DNA of 64,000 nt. Source: an uncultured Paracoccaceae bacterium. Lineage in GTDB: Bacteria; Pseudomonadota; Alphaproteobacteria; Rhodobacterales; Rhodobacteraceae. This document shows positions 27,816 to 38,391 of this stretch, one piece after another. The notes below the pieces were generated by a model. The model ran no database searches. It was not told the origin of the DNA and saw only the letters and a program-made list of their open reading frames with translations. The stretch covers positions 1 to 64,000 of the forward strand of contig CALICM010000005.1 of assembly GCA_938049225.1 (NCBI GenBank), read 5' to 3'. Numbering within the stretch: the first letter of the stretch is position 1; every line of letters begins with the position of its first letter. The position numbers were made by a program, and so were the translations under genes.

Positions 27816-29156
27816 TCACCAGTTCTCGCGAAACCACTTCAGCGCCCGGCGCACCCGGCGCGCGCCGATCAAATCGCTGGGCATCTCGAAATCCCAACAC
27901 TCGTCCTGGGGGTGACTGGCATGCAACGCCAAACCGACGGCCGCCGCGAACGCGGGCCCTGTTGCGGCCTGCGGAAGGCCCTGGACGCGCAACGGTTTGC
28001 CGATCCGAACCTGTCGCCCCAAAATCCGCTGCGCCAGGCTCTCTAACCCCGGCACTTGCGCGGAGCCACCAGTAAGCACCACCCGCTGCCCGGGCAGATA
28101 CTCAAACCCCGATGCGTCCAGGCGATCCCGCACCTCCTCAAGGATCTCCTCCATCCGGGGTCGCATCACGCCGATCAACTCGGACCGGCTGACCTGTCGA
28201 CGATCCTCGACCCGCTCGTGCATGGCAGCATGCGGCGAGGGGATTTCGATCAAGTCCCGATCATCCATCCCCGTGGCCATGACCCCGCCATGCACCGTCT
28301 TGATCCGCTCGGCCACCGACATCGACACCTGCAAGCCCTGGCAGATATCAGACGACAAATGATGCCCCCCCAAAGGCACCGCGTCCGCGTAAATCATATG
28401 CCGCTTGGCAAAGATCGAGATGCCGCTGGTCCCACCGCCCAGGTCGATACAAGCAGCACCCAATTCCTGCTCATCCTCGACCAAGGCCGCGATCCCACTG
28501 GCATAAGACGAAACGGTCAGCCCCGCCAGCTCAAGGTCACACCGCCGGATACAATGGAGCAAGTTGTGTACCGGGGCCGCATCGACCGTCAGCAGATGCA
28601 TATCGACGGACAGTCGACCGCCGATCTGGCCCCGCGGATCGTTCAAACCCGTGCGCCCATCCAAGGTGAAGTTCACCGGCATTGCATGCAGCGCCTCGCG
28701 CTCGGCGCCGTAATCCGGCACATCGCAAGCGGCCAGCACATGGCCGACGTCCTGCTCGGACACCTCACCGTATTCCACCCGCACATCGCCACTCATCCCG
28801 TAAGAGCGGGGCAGACCGCCACCGAAACACGCAATCACATGGTCGACCCGCACATCGGCCATCTTTTGCGCCGCTTGCACAGCGGTGCGGATCGCCCGCT
28901 CGGTCTCATCCATCGCGGCGATCTCGCCCGTTCGCACCCCACGCGATCGGGTGGTCGCGGCCCCGATCACCCGAAACGCGCCATGGGTCAGGCCGCGTTT
29001 GGGCAAACTGCCCTCGCCCTCGCGCCCCGGCGCGAACTGTAGGACCAGGCAGCTGATCTTGCTGGTGCCGATATCCAAAACAGCCACCACACCTCGCCTG
29101 AGCGCCGCCTCGCGCCGGGCCCGCATCGCGCGCTGCGCTTCGAACACATGGCTCAT
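27816..29156 (-). CDS. ftsA: Cell division protein FtsA
   Basis: The actin-like protein that anchors FtsZ to the membrane. It shows the ATPase phosphate loops VVAVLDIGTSKISCLVL (about residue 23) and ACIDLGGGTSGISIF, the 1C domain insert between them, and the adenosine motif VVLTGGSAQVPGLESLA. The final KWFRENW matches the C-terminal amphipathic membrane-targeting helix. It has 446 residues. Its ATG overlaps the ftsQ stop by four bases. Confidence 0.96.
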   Translation of the reverse strand: MSHVFEAQRAMRARREAALRRGVVAVLDIGTSKISCLVLQFAPGREGEGSLPKRGLTHGAFRVIGAATTRSRGVRTGEIAAMDETERAIRTAVQAAQKMADVRVDHVIACFGGGLPRSYGMSGDVRVEYGEVSEQDVGHVLAACDVPDYGAEREALHAMPVNFTLDGRTGLNDPRGQIGGRLSVDMHLLTVDAAPVHNLLHCIRRCDLELAGLTVSSYASGIAALVEDEQELGAACIDLGGGTSGISIFAKRHMIYADAVPLGGHHLSSDICQGLQVSMSVAERIKTVHGGVMATGMDDRDLIEIPSPHAAMHERVEDRRQVSRSELIGVMRPRMEEILEEVRDRLDASGFEYLPGQRVVLTGGSAQVPGLESLAQRILGRQVRIGKPLRVQGLPQAATGPAFAAAVGLALHASHPQDECWDFEMPSDLIGARRVRRALKWFRENW

Positions 29157-30025
29157 GTGTCTTCTTCTCCGATTAGTCCGCGCGCACGGCGCAACTGGTA
29201 AAGAGCATCCGCGCTCAGGCGTAGGATCGGCCGACGGCCATCGCGCATGTCGACCGCAACCAGATCGCGCGACAAGATATCGTCGGCATCATGCAGCGCC
29301 ATGACCCGGGCCAGCGCCTCGGCCGCGCCCACCTCGGGCAGCAAAATGCGCGGGCCGTCTTGCAACGCGATCGTCCAGCGCCGTGCGCCCACCCTACGCA
29401 AAGCGCGGATGTCCCCCGCGATCGGCTGCGCCAAATCCAGCAGCACCAGCGCTTCGGCCACCGCCTTGTTCGCCCCCTCGCCCACCAGGATAGGCAAATC
29501 GGGCCGCACGGCCCTGTTGGGGATCACGCCAAGGCGCATCCCCTCGGCATCGATCAGTTTTAGACCCTCGGCACTGCGCCACAGCACTTTCGGCTCGCGT
29601 TCGGTGACCGAGATCTTGAGCAGCCCACCGCCCTCAATCCGGACATGGGCCGCCGCCACCGCCTCGATCGCCGTGATTTTTTCATGCAGCAGCGAAAGGT
29701 CCAGATCCATCGAACTGACTGGCAGCGACAGATCCATATTGTCTTTTAGCGCCGTCGCCATGTCGGGGCTCATGTCGTCCAGGACGATATTGGTAACCAT
29801 CAAGCCGGGATGCGAGGCAACCTGCTGACGCAAAGCCGCCGTCTGCGCCTTGGACCACGCCTGTACATCCGGGTTCAAGGCGATGCTCAAAACCAGGCCG
29901 AGAAGCGCGCCCAAAGGCAAACCGATGCGGACCAAATTTCGGATGGCGGGGGTGAGCCACAGGCGCTGAAGCCTGTACTTCACCCGGCTGGGCGCGGGGT
30001 CACGCCGAACCTTTACCGGAAGCAC
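29153..30025 (-). CDS. ftsQ: Cell division protein FtsQ
   Basis: A bitopic divisome protein that links early and late division proteins. The start is GTG 30025: GGAGG is seven bases upstream and the product begins MLPVKVRRDPAPSRVKYRLQRLWLTP, like related FtsQ proteins. This start lies 13 bases inside the end of ddl; the ORF-track start is 60 codons further upstream. One membrane segment (about residues 38-58) is followed by the POTRA domain (VTNIVLDDMSPDMATALKD) and the FtsQ beta domain (LPILVGEGANKAVAEAL). About 290 residues. Confidence 0.93.
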   Translation of the reverse strand: MLPVKVRRDPAPSRVKYRLQRLWLTPAIRNLVRIGLPLGALLGLVLSIALNPDVQAWSKAQTAALRQQVASHPGLMVTNIVLDDMSPDMATALKDNMDLSLPVSSMDLDLSLLHEKITAIEAVAAAHVRIEGGGLLKISVTEREPKVLWRSAEGLKLIDAEGMRLGVIPNRAVRPDLPILVGEGANKAVAEALVLLDLAQPIAGDIRALRRVGARRWTIALQDGPRILLPEVGAAEALARVMALHDADDILSRDLVAVDMRDGRRPILRLSADALYQLRRARGLIGEEDT

Positions 30026-30927
30026 GAAGCATCCTCCACCATCCAGGAGACAAGCTGCCCAAAGGGTATTCCGCAATGGGCAGCTTGTTCCGGTGCCAGG
30101 GAGGTGGGGGTCATCCCTGGCTGTGTGTTGGTTTCTAGCAAGAAGAGACCGTTTATCCCCCTGCTTTCGTCCCAACGCAGATCTGTGCGCGATACGCCCC
30201 GACAACCCAGAGCATTGTGCGCACGTAGTGCAAAATCGAGGCAGGCGTCGAAAATCTCTCCCGGCACGTTTGCCGGAACCACGTGACGCGACCCGCCTTC
30301 AGCATACTTTGCCTGATAATCGTACCAACCGTTGGTTAATATATCGGTAACGCTGAGCGCCCTGTCGCCCATGACTGTAACAGACAACTCACGTCCCGGA
30401 ATAAACGCCTCGGCCATCACAACCTCTGGCATGTCCGGGTTCAAATTTGCGGGCCCGTTGGCCCCTTCAGGCACGATGTAGACCCCCACCGAGCTGCCCT
30501 CGTTATAGGGCTTCACCACATAGGGTGGCGGCATCGGGTGATTCGCACGCGCCTGATCGGCGCTCACCAACTCGTGACGCACCACCGGCAAACCGTGGGC
30601 GGCATAGATCTCTTTGGTGCGGACCTTGTCCATCGCCAGGGCCGAGGCCATGACCCCGGAGTGGGTATAGGGAATACGCAGCCATTCCAGGATGCCCTGC
30701 ATGCAGCCATCCTCGCCCCAGCGGCCGTGCAAGGCATTGAACACAACATCCGGGGCGGCGGCGGTGAGCTTTGCAAACAGGTCTTCGCCCGCGTCGATCT
30801 CGACAACGTCAAAGCCTTCGGTCCGCAAAGCAGCCGCACATTCGCGTCCCGTGACAAGCGAGACGTCGCGCTCGGCGGAAGGCCCGCCCTTTAGCACTGC
30901 AATGCGGGTGTGTGTCCTGCTCGACAT
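30013..30927 (-). CDS. ddl: D-alanine--D-alanine ligase
   Basis: An ATP-grasp enzyme that makes the D-Ala-D-Ala end of the peptidoglycan stem. Motifs are VLKGGPSAERDVSLVTGRE, ALHGRWGEDGCMQGILE, the omega-loop and ATP site KPYNEGSSVGVYIV, and the Mg site FLLETNTQPGMTPTSLAPEQAA. At 304 residues it is a DdlB-type ligase, found as usual upstream of ftsQ, which begins inside its last codons. Confidence 0.96.
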   Translation of the reverse strand: MSSRTHTRIAVLKGGPSAERDVSLVTGRECAAALRTEGFDVVEIDAGEDLFAKLTAAAPDVVFNALHGRWGEDGCMQGILEWLRIPYTHSGVMASALAMDKVRTKEIYAAHGLPVVRHELVSADQARANHPMPPPYVVKPYNEGSSVGVYIVPEGANGPANLNPDMPEVVMAEAFIPGRELSVTVMGDRALSVTDILTNGWYDYQAKYAEGGSRHVVPANVPGEIFDACLDFALRAHNALGCRGVSRTDLRWDESRGINGLFLLETNTQPGMTPTSLAPEQAAHCGIPFGQLVSWMVEDASCFR

Positions 30928-31018
30928 AACCCGCCTCGGTCTTTGCCCTGGGGTTTCGGCTTCTGCTGGCCGCCCTCAGGGTCGTTTTATGGTCATGCTG
31001 TCAGCCCACCACCCCTTG

Positions 31019-31942
31019 TTAAGGGTCACCCACGCGCATGATCTCCCACTCTAGGTTGATGTTGAAACAGTCTGAAACTCTTTTCCTGACCGCCTCGCCC
31101 AACTCCTCGAGGTCTGTGGCAGAAGCGTCACTTTTGTTAATTAAAAAATTCGCGTGCTTCACGCTCATCTGCGCCCCGCCGCGGATGGCACCTTGCATGC
31201 CCGCGTCCTGGATCAGCTTCCACGCCTTCAGGTCATGCACATCATCGCCCCGACCGGTCGAGCTGTATCCAGCAGGGTTTCGAAACGTCGACCCGGCCGA
31301 GCGTTCCTTGACCGGCTGCGTTTCGGCCCGCTTGGCCAGCGCCGCCTCCATCCTTGCCTCAATGTCCTTTGGCGCGTCCTGCGCGCCTTCGAACACGGCA
31401 TCGATCAAGATCATATCCGGCGGCAACGCCGTTGATCGATACGCGAACCCCATATCCGCAGGACCCAAGGTGACCAGAGTGCCATCGCGCGACACAGCCC
31501 GCGCTTCGACAAAGACATCCGCGACATAAGATCCATAACAGCCCGCATTCATCCGGCACGCGCCGCCAACGGCCCCTGGGATGGTTCGCAAAAACCCCAG
31601 ATCGATCCCCGCCGACGCCGCCCGCCGCGCGACATGGGCGTCCAACAGCGCGGCCCCGGCACGCACACGGGTGTCGCTAAGCACCTCGAACCCACTGAAC
31701 CCCCGTCCTAAACGGACCACGACACCGCGGATGCCGCCGTCACGAATGATCAAGTTCGAGCCGACGCCCAGGGGGAACACCGGCACATCCTTCGGTAGTG
31801 CTGCGAGAAACGCCTGCAGGTCCTCAAGATCCGCGGGCTGAAATAGCCACTCGGCCGGGCCGCCGACGCGTAGCCAGCTTAGCTCGGCCAGGGGGCGCCC
31901 CGGCGTGAGCACCCCGCGCACGCGGGGCATCGCATCGGTCAT
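31019..31942 (-). CDS. murB: UDP-N-acetylenolpyruvoylglucosamine reductase
   Basis: The FAD enzyme that reduces UDP-GlcNAc-enolpyruvate to UDP-MurNAc. FAD-binding segments are [38 protein letters not shown] and [21 protein letters not shown]. The active-site Ser is in [11 protein letters not shown]. The start is [10 protein letters not shown] at 31942, whose ATGA overlaps the stop of the small membrane gene upstream; the ORF-track start is 51 codons too early. 307 residues. Confidence 0.95.
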   Translation of the reverse strand: MTDAMPRVRGVLTPGRPLAELSWLRVGGPAEWLFQPADLEDLQAFLAALPKDVPVFPLGVGSNLIIRDGGIRGVVVRLGRGFSGFEVLSDTRVRAGAALLDAHVARRAASAGIDLGFLRTIPGAVGGACRMNAGCYGSYVADVFVEARAVSRDGTLVTLGPADMGFAYRSTALPPDMILIDAVFEGAQDAPKDIEARMEAALAKRAETQPVKERSAGSTFRNPAGYSSTGRGDDVHDLKAWKLIQDAGMQGAIRGGAQMSVKHANFLINKSDASATDLEELGEAVRKRVSDCFNINLEWEIMRVGDP

Positions 31943-32205
31943 CCGCGCCACCGATAGGCAATCCGTGCGGCCAGCCAGGCCAATGCGGCGACGCAGACCG
32001 TCAATCCAGCAGCCAAACCAACGATCACCCCCACCTGGTCCGAGATCAGACCGATCCCCGCCCAAACGGCCGCTGGCCCCAATGCAAGAACCCAAGCCAC
32101 CCGGCGATAGACCGCCTTGGGCAACACCTGTGCCATGAGAAAAAAGGTCACGAACATCAACAACGGGACAGCCAGCAAATAGAGCAGCATCGGTGTCTGC
32201 ATCAT
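31939..32205 (-). CDS. Small hypothetical membrane protein between DUF2484 and murB
   Basis: An 88-residue protein with three hydrophobic segments ([70 protein letters not shown]). The start is one of two adjacent ATGs (32205 or 32202). Its stop overlaps the murB start by four bases, so it is translated with the Mur enzymes. Its beginning also lies close to the end of the preceding DUF2484 gene. Function unknown; a role at the wall-synthesis membrane is suggested only by position. Confidence 0.7.
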   Translation of the reverse strand: MMQTPMLLYLLAVPLLMFVTFFLMAQVLPKAVYRRVAWVLALGPAAVWAGIGLISDQVGVIVGLAAGLTVCVAALAWLAARIAYRWRG

Positions 32206-32212
32206 CAGCCCC

Positions 32213-32467
32213 TTACAATCCCCGGTGCGATGCAAACCGCCGCAACCATGCCCCCACATACCGCAAAGGCCACCGCAAGATCGAAGCCCCGGCGACCCCC
32301 ACGATTAGCGCCACCTGCCATCCATTTTGTACCCCCACATACCCCACAATTGGCAGCCCCGTGGCGATCAGTGCATAGGCCTGTGGCCAGTGGCTGCGCT
32401 TTGAGGGCAGCATCGCCACCACATTGGCGATAACAGCCCAAAGACACGCCAACAGAAGCGATGTCAT
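32213..32467 (-). CDS. DUF2484 family small membrane protein (second copy)
   Basis: An 84-residue, three-segment membrane protein ([23 protein letters not shown]...). The start is ATG 32467, whose ATGA overlaps the stop of the preceding small gene; the ORF-track start is eight codons earlier. It resembles its neighbour at 32464-32715 in length, in the W-x-V...AMLP motif after the first helix, and in the end pattern SILRWPLRYVGAWLRR versus [17 protein letters not shown]. The DUF assignment is from memory of Rhodobacteraceae dcw clusters. Confidence 0.75.
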   Translation of the reverse strand: MTSLLLACLWAVIANVVAMLPSKRSHWPQAYALIATGLPIVGYVGVQNGWQVALIVGVAGASILRWPLRYVGAWLRRFASHRGL

Positions 32468-32715
32468 TGCTGCCCCCGCAACCGACGCCACAGGTATTTC
32501 GCCGCAAACAGCGCCGGATAGCGATAGATCGACAGCGCCGCCAGAAACAGCAAGACCGCCCAGAGCACGCCGAAATCAACGGCCACGGCGACCAGCACCG
32601 CCGGAAACAGCACCAACATCGCCACAGCATAGGGTTTGTGTTGTGGAAAAGGCATCAGGGCCACCAGCGAGACCAAGACGACCCAAACCAACCCCAATGC
32701 AGCGCTCCAGATCAT
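32464..32715 (-). CDS. DUF2484 family small membrane protein (first copy)
   Basis: An 83-residue membrane protein ([41 protein letters not shown]...). It overlaps the murC stop and the next DUF2484 gene by four bases each. The tail is basic ([11 protein letters not shown]), so the C-terminus is probably cytoplasmic. Function unknown. Confidence 0.77.
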   Translation of the reverse strand: MIWSAALGLVWVVLVSLVALMPFPQHKPYAVAMLVLFPAVLVAVAVDFGVLWAVLLFLAALSIYRYPALFAAKYLWRRLRGQQ

Positions 32716-34112
32716 GCGTCCGTCAGCGCCTCCGGCAGATCATGCGCCCAGCCCGAGATGCTGCCCGCGCCCAGACATACGACCATATCCCCCGGCTCGG
32801 CCACCTCGCGGATAAATCCGGGTAAACCTGCCTCGTCATCCAGGGCCACCGCCTGCCGGTGCCCATGCGCCTTAAGCCCCGCGACCAGGCTGGCACGATC
32901 CGCCCCTTCGACCGGGGCTTCGCCAGCGGCATAGATATCCGCGATCGCCACCACATCGGCGTCGTTGAAACAGGTGCAAAACTCTTCGAACAAATCGGAC
33001 AAGCGGCTGTAGCGATGCGGCTGATGTACCGCGATCACCTTACCACTGGTCGCCTGCCGTGCCGCTTTCAGCACAGCCGCAATCTCAACCGGGTGATGCC
33101 CATAATCATCGATGATCGTCACGCCACCAACCTCGGCCACCTTGGTAAACCGCCGATTAACACCGCCGAACCCGTCCAAAGCGCTGCGGATCTCGTCATG
33201 GCTCACGCCCAAATGCCGTGCCACTGCAATCGCTGACAGAGCATTCGAGACATTGTGGTCCCCCGGCATCGGCAAGCTGAGCCCATCGATCACATCGCCC
33301 TCGCCCGACAGCACCACATCGAACTTTGCCACCCCGCCTTCGTAGCGCAGATCCATCACCCGTACGTCCGCTTGCGGGTTAAACCCATAGGTGATCACCC
33401 GCCGATCATGGATCCGCCCAACCAGCGCCTGCACCTCAGGGTGATCGATGCAGCAGACGGCCACACCATAGAACGGGATATTGGACACGAAGGTATCGAA
33501 AGCCGCGCGCAGCGTATCGAAATCACCGTAGTGGTCCATATGTTCCGGGTCGATATTGGTCACAATGGCAATCGTCGCGGGCAGTCGGTTAAAGGTGCCG
33601 TCGCTTTCGTCCGCCTCGACCACCATCCATTCGCCCGCGCCCATCCGCGCATTGGATCCATAGGCATGGATGATCCCACCGTTGATCACCGTGGGGTCCA
33701 ACCCGCCGCCATCCAGCAGGGCGGCAACCATCGATGTCGTCGTGGTCTTCCCGTGCGTGCCAGCCACCGCCACGTTGTTCTTTAGCCGCATCAACTCGGC
33801 CAACATCTCGGCACGTCTGACAACCGGCAGCTTCAAGCTGCGGGCTGTATCCAGCTCGGCATTCCCCGGCTTGATCGCCGACGAGATCACGACCACCGCC
33901 GCCCCTTTCAGGTTCGCCGCCCGCTGTCCAATGAAGATCGTCGCACCCCGTTCCGCCAAACGCCGCGTGATTGGACTCTCGCGCAAATCCGATCCCTGCA
34001 CCCGATAGCCATGGTTCAGCAGAACCTCGGCGATGCCCGACATGCCGATGCCGCCAATCCCCACGAAATGGATCGGTCCAATATCATGCGGCATGCGTGT
34101 CGCGGCATTCAT
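32712..34112 (-). CDS. murC: UDP-N-acetylmuramate--L-alanine ligase
   Basis: Adds L-Ala, the first residue of the peptide stem, to UDP-MurNAc. The N-terminal Rossmann motif is [17 protein letters not shown], the ATP loop is [18 protein letters not shown] (about residue 117), and the central-domain signatures [13 protein letters not shown] and [18 protein letters not shown] are present. 466 residues. It lies three bases from the murG stop and overlaps the DUF2484 gene downstream. Confidence 0.97.
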   Translation of the reverse strand: MNAATRMPHDIGPIHFVGIGGIGMSGIAEVLLNHGYRVQGSDLRESPITRRLAERGATIFIGQRAANLKGAAVVVISSAIKPGNAELDTARSLKLPVVRRAEMLAELMRLKNNVAVAGTHGKTTTTSMVAALLDGGGLDPTVINGGIIHAYGSNARMGAGEWMVVEADESDGTFNRLPATIAIVTNIDPEHMDHYGDFDTLRAAFDTFVSNIPFYGVAVCCIDHPEVQALVGRIHDRRVITYGFNPQADVRVMDLRYEGGVAKFDVVLSGEGDVIDGLSLPMPGDHNVSNALSAIAVARHLGVSHDEIRSALDGFGGVNRRFTKVAEVGGVTIIDDYGHHPVEIAAVLKAARQATSGKVIAVHQPHRYSRLSDLFEEFCTCFNDADVVAIADIYAAGEAPVEGADRASLVAGLKAHGHRQAVALDDEAGLPGFIREVAEPGDMVVCLGAGSISGWAHDLPEALTDA

Positions 34113-34115
34113 CGA

Positions 34116-35207
34116 TCAGGATCCTTTCGCAAGCGTCTCGACCAGATCCGCCAAAACCTCGGCCGCGTCGGGTTTGCCCAAACGACGCGCCGCGGCGGCT
34201 GCCTGGGCCGCCCGGGTGGGATCGGCCAGAAAGCCCGCGATATGCCCGGCCAACACCTGGGGTGTCAATCCGTTTTCCGGCGCTAAAATCGCTGCTCCCG
34301 CGTCCACCATACCACGCGCATTCGACGTCTGCTCATCCCGGATCGCCTGCGCTAAGGGCACCAAAATCGCGGGGCGCCCGATCACCGTCAGATCCGCGAT
34401 CGTCGAGGCCCCGGCCCGGGAGATCACCAACTGCGCCCGCGCCAACCGTTGCGGCATATCATCGAAAAAGGGCCGGATGTCCGCCGGTAATCCCAGCACC
34501 ATAAAAGCGCTACGGACCTCGTCCTCATCCGCCTCGCGCGCCTGTTGGCTGATCACCAACCGCCCACGCAGATCCTCGGGCAGCAGCGCGATCGCCTCGG
34601 GCACGACTCGCATCACGCTGGCCCCCTGGCTGCCACCAAAAACAAGCACCTCAATCGGCCCATCCTCGCTGGGCGGATGATACCGGCAATCGGCCACAAC
34701 CCGCACTTTGGTCCGCACCGGATTGCCCACATGCCGACCCGGGATGCCGCCCGGGATCGTGGTTGGCCAGGTGCCGCAGGCAACCACATTCACCCGCTTT
34801 GCAAAGACCTGATTGACCCGCCCCAACACACCGTTCTGCTCGTGGATAAGTCGCGGCACGCGCAGAACCCAGGCCGCCGCCATCGCAGGCAGCGCCGGAT
34901 ACCCCCCGAACCCCGCCACCACAGCCGGTCGGTCGCGAAGCATCGCCCAAACAGCGCCCAAAATGCCAAGACCAATCCACAGCGGCACAACGGCTTTGGC
35001 CATCACCCCGCCGCGCGCAAAAGTGGCCGAGCGCAGCACCTGCCGTTCCACCGCCTCAGGGAAGCCACCGGCATAGCGCGCACCCCGCAGATCCGTGCTC
35101 AGCTTCACCCGCCAACCGCGGCGCAGCATCTCCTCGGCCAAGGCTTGCGCGGGGAACATGTGCCCCCCGGTGCCGCCCGCCGCGATCACAACCAACGGGG
35201 TCTTCAC
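34116..35207 (-). CDS. murG: Undecaprenyl-diphospho-muramoylpentapeptide GlcNAc transferase
   Basis: A GT28 glycosyltransferase that converts lipid I to lipid II on the inner leaflet. It shows the N-terminal glycine loop [21 protein letters not shown], the second loop [17 protein letters not shown], and the UDP-GlcNAc site [23 protein letters not shown]. 363 residues. The start is GTG, overlapping the ftsW stop by four bases (GTGA). Confidence 0.97.
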   Translation of the reverse strand: MKTPLVVIAAGGTGGHMFPAQALAEEMLRRGWRVKLSTDLRGARYAGGFPEAVERQVLRSATFARGGVMAKAVVPLWIGLGILGAVWAMLRDRPAVVAGFGGYPALPAMAAAWVLRVPRLIHEQNGVLGRVNQVFAKRVNVVACGTWPTTIPGGIPGRHVGNPVRTKVRVVADCRYHPPSEDGPIEVLVFGGSQGASVMRVVPEAIALLPEDLRGRLVISQQAREADEDEVRSAFMVLGLPADIRPFFDDMPQRLARAQLVISRAGASTIADLTVIGRPAILVPLAQAIRDEQTSNARGMVDAGAAILAPENGLTPQVLAGHIAGFLADPTRAAQAAAAARRLGKPDAAEVLADLVETLAKGS

Positions 35208-36364
35208 CGACCCCGTCCAATAAACTCAGACAGATGATCCTGAGGCCGCGCCCGCGTCAGCGCCAAGAGCATGCCCATCGACAGCCCCGCCGCCAGCAAC
35301 GACGATCCACCGTAGCTTACGAACGGCAGCGTCATCCCCTTGGCGGGCAACAGCCGCACGGCGACACCCAGGTTGATCAAGGCTTGCATCCCAAACAGGG
35401 CCGCCAGCCCAGTGCCCGCCAGCCGCACGAAGGGGTCCCGCTCGCGCACCAGCCGCACGAACGACCGGATCACCACCATCGAAAACAGCACAATGATCAA
35501 CAGGCAGATCAGCAGCCCATATTCCTCGGCCGCGACCGCAATGATGAAGTCAGTATGCGCATCGGGCAGCGACCACTTCACCGTGCCTTCGCCCACGCCG
35601 ACGCCGAAAATCCCGCCCTCCTGAATCGCATTCCCGGCAAAGCCTATCTGGGTCCGATCCAGATCCGGGCTGAGGAACCCATCGATGCGCCGGGCCACAT
35701 GCTCGGAATTGGCATAGGCAAAGACGCCCGCCGCCAGCACGCCTGCGGCAACCAAAACCAGCAATAGAATTGGCGCACCGGCGATAAAATACATCAGCCC
35801 CCAACTGGCCAGGATCAAACAAGCCTGGCCAAAGTCCGGTTGCAGCGCCAGCATCAGCGCCAGCACAATCGCTGTGATAAACGACAGGGTCTTGCCCGGC
35901 GGTCCACCGATATCGGTACTCGCCGCCATCAGCCATGCGGCAAAAATCACGAACCCTGGTTTCAAGAACTCCGAGGGCTGCACGCTGGCGAAGCCCAGCG
36001 AGTACCACCGCACGGCACCCTTGCCGAAATCCGTGCCCAGCATCGGCAGCAGGGCCACCGCGACAGCGGCAATCCCAAACCCAAGGATCGCTTTGCGCCG
36101 GATCTGCGTGGGCGACAGCATCGAGGCGACAATCATCGCCACCAGCGCCACCATCCCAAAGACCGCCTGCCGCGTCACATAGTGAAACGGCTCCAACCCA
36201 TTGCGCTGGGCAAGCGGGGGCGAGGCCGCGAGCCCCAGCAACATCCCCACCAGAAACAAACCGACCACGGCCCCAAGCGACCAGCGATCCACCGTCCGCC
36301 ACCAACGCGGCAACAGCGGCTCGCCCGGCTTGGCGGCAACCGATCCATACACCATTTCGGTCAT
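35204..36364 (-). CDS. ftsW: Peptidoglycan glycosyltransferase FtsW
   Basis: A SEDS-family polytopic membrane enzyme that polymerises lipid II at the septum together with FtsI. The 386-residue protein has about ten membrane segments. Conserved segments are [42 protein letters not shown] and [28 protein letters not shown]. The first ATG is used. It starts a new block of genes after the gap at 36365-36545. Confidence 0.96.
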   Translation of the reverse strand: MTEMVYGSVAAKPGEPLLPRWWRTVDRWSLGAVVGLFLVGMLLGLAASPPLAQRNGLEPFHYVTRQAVFGMVALVAMIVASMLSPTQIRRKAILGFGIAAVAVALLPMLGTDFGKGAVRWYSLGFASVQPSEFLKPGFVIFAAWLMAASTDIGGPPGKTLSFITAIVLALMLALQPDFGQACLILASWGLMYFIAGAPILLLVLVAAGVLAAGVFAYANSEHVARRIDGFLSPDLDRTQIGFAGNAIQEGGIFGVGVGEGTVKWSLPDAHTDFIIAVAAEEYGLLICLLIIVLFSMVVIRSFVRLVRERDPFVRLAGTGLAALFGMQALINLGVAVRLLPAKGMTLPFVSYGGSSLLAAGLSMGMLLALTRARPQDHLSEFIGRGR

Positions 36365-36545
36365 AACGACCTGCCCTTAAACCGACGCCCTTCGGCGCCC
36401 CTGCCTCTGACTGCCCGCTTGTACCGCAGGTCTAGCCCCTGTCTTCCGCCGCGCAGCCTAGCCGGTTTCGCATCGGCACGCTAGTCCTTTGCCACCCTCT
36501 TCGCGCGGTCTCCGGCGCCCTAAACAACCGCATCACGGGCCGGGC

Positions 36546-37784
36546 TCACGTCAACCGCAGCCGCATCAATCCATAGCCAGCAACCCCAGCCATCCCCACA
36601 GCCCCAACCCAATACGGCAAACGCAGAGCCGCCTCGCGCCCCAGCCCAGGCTCGGCCCAGGCCACCAAAACGCCGCCCAGCAGGGCACCCAGCGGCATCA
36701 TTCCCCAGCCAAAGAACCGGTAAATGCTGTTCACCCGCCCCAGCAGCCCATCGGGGATCAACCGCTGGCGATAAGACACGGTCACCACATTCCACAGTAG
36801 TGAGGCAAAGGTCTCCAGAAACAACGCCATACCCGCAATTATAGGGTCCGAGGTCAACGCGATCACGACCAAAGGCACCGGGAACATCAACAGCGCCAAA
36901 TGCAGGCTTCGCTGCCGCCCCAGCAGATCCACGATCTTCGGACAGACCATACCGCCCAGCACGCCACCTGCAGCCCCTGCAATCAGCAACAGACCATAGC
37001 CTGCGGCCGACAGGCCCAGAACCTCCTGCGAGACCAGGATCAGAACCGTCACCGCCATAAAGGACGCCGCGTTCAACACCCCCAGCATCACCGCCAGTTG
37101 CAGGATCGCCCGATGTGCCAGCATCCAGCGCGCGCCCTCGATCACCTCCGCCCAGACCCTCTGACGCAGCGGCGCCACCCGGACCGGCATCGCCACGCAC
37201 CACATCACCCAAGCCGCCAGCCCGAATGTCACGGCGTTCATCAGAAAGGGCGCGGGCACCGCCCATGCAATCAAAACGCCCGCCAGCGGCGGCCCCAGGA
37301 ACGAGCCCATGATCAGTTCGACGCTCCAAAGCTGCCCGTTGGCCCGCTCCAGGTCTGCTGCCGGGATAACCGACGGCAGGGCGGTTTGTGCCGCATTGTC
37401 CCGCACCACCTCGGCCATGCCCAAAAAGAACGCCAACCCCGACAACGCCAGGATATAGGTCGTCGCGTCGCCTTGCCCCATGGGCAGGGCCGGAAAACTC
37501 AGGATTAGCCCGATGATCCCCGTTGTAAGCAACAGCCGGAACGCATCCGCCTGCACCATCAACCGCCGCCGATCGAACCGATCCGTGATCACCCCTGCTG
37601 GGATCGCGAACAACAACCATGGCAGCCGCGTCGCAAAAGCCACCAGCGAGATCAAAAGAGGGTCTCGCGTGATCAAGGTGGCCAACCACGGAAAGGCCAG
37701 CGCCGAAATCCCATCCCCTAAATTCGACACGGCCGAGGCCGAGAACATCAGCCGAAAATTACGATTGACCACCAGCAATGACAT
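36546..37784 (-). CDS. MFS transporter
   Basis: The 412-residue protein has 12 predicted membrane segments and the MFS loop motif between TM2 and TM3 (PAGVITDRFDRRRLMVQ). It resembles the MFS_3/enterobactin-exporter-like group (VVRDNAAQTALPSVIPAADLERANGQLWSVELIMGSFLGPPLAGVL). I use ATG 37784 (MSLLVVNRNFRLMFSASAVSNLGDG) rather than the TTG six codons upstream. The substrate is unknown. It is not part of the cell-wall pathway, so it interrupts the dcw cluster upstream of ftsW. Confidence 0.88.
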   Translation of the reverse strand: MSLLVVNRNFRLMFSASAVSNLGDGISALAFPWLATLITRDPLLISLVAFATRLPWLLFAIPAGVITDRFDRRRLMVQADAFRLLLTTGIIGLILSFPALPMGQGDATTYILALSGLAFFLGMAEVVRDNAAQTALPSVIPAADLERANGQLWSVELIMGSFLGPPLAGVLIAWAVPAPFLMNAVTFGLAAWVMWCVAMPVRVAPLRQRVWAEVIEGARWMLAHRAILQLAVMLGVLNAASFMAVTVLILVSQEVLGLSAAGYGLLLIAGAAGGVLGGMVCPKIVDLLGRQRSLHLALLMFPVPLVVIALTSDPIIAGMALFLETFASLLWNVVTVSYRQRLIPDGLLGRVNSIYRFFGWGMMPLGALLGGVLVAWAEPGLGREAALRLPYWVGAVGMAGVAGYGLMRLRLT

Positions 37785-38070
37785 CCACACAACAGGGGCC
37801 AAGGGACCGGTGCTGTCAACAGCCAGAGCGGGATAGGCCCCCCCAAGCTATGCCAAAGCAATCGGGATAAAGTATTTGCACACGCGACAGGCTGGGGCCC
37901 ACTCCCGCAGCGGGCAACCGTCCACCCGGGATCATCAAGGGCAAGGCACCTTTCTCGCAACTACCGATCCCTCAGAACACAGATCGCTTTGACAGCCGCT
38001 TGATCCGTATCAATGTGATGGGCCACGCGCCCCTGCTAGGGTCCCTCCACCTGAAGGGATGGAGGACACC
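37785..38070. other. Divergent promoter region between MFS and DksA-like genes
   Basis: A 286-base gap between divergently transcribed genes, so promoters in both directions are expected. I see no clear operator or hairpin. The Shine-Dalgarno GGAGG of the DksA-like gene is at about 38061. Confidence 0.4.
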
Positions 38071-38388
38071 ATGACGGCATGGAACGCCAAAAGGGTACAA
38101 CTGCAAGCGCGCCGAGACGAACTGACGGGGCGCTTGCAGCACTTTGAGGAGGCATTGGACGCGCCCGCCCCTCGCGACGCCGAAGACCGCGCAACAGAGC
38201 GCGAAGACGACGAGGTCATGGAACGGCTGGGCAACGCGGGGCTGGCCGAGATCGAGAAGATCGACGCAGCACTAGCCCGCATCAACGAGGGCACCTACGG
38301 CGTCTGTCAAAACTGCGGCGAGCAGATCCTTGCGGAACGGCTCAACGTTCTGCCCTACACCCCGCTCTGCCGCCGCTGTGCATCCTGA
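38071..38388 (+). CDS. DksA/TraR-type zinc-finger protein
   Basis: A 105-residue protein with an N-terminal coiled coil (MTAWNAKRVQLQARRDELTGRLQHFEEALD), an acidic bend (DRATEREDDEVMERLG) and a four-cysteine zinc finger CQNCG...CRRC near the C-terminus. DksA-like proteins enter the RNA polymerase secondary channel and tune transcription. This one is a short form. ATG 38071 is six bases after GGAGG; the ORF-track ATG at 38059 overlaps that site and is unlikely. Confidence 0.87.
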   Translation: MTAWNAKRVQLQARRDELTGRLQHFEEALDAPAPRDAEDRATEREDDEVMERLGNAGLAEIEKIDAALARINEGTYGVCQNCGEQILAERLNVLPYTPLCRRCAS

Positions 38389-38391
38389 CCG

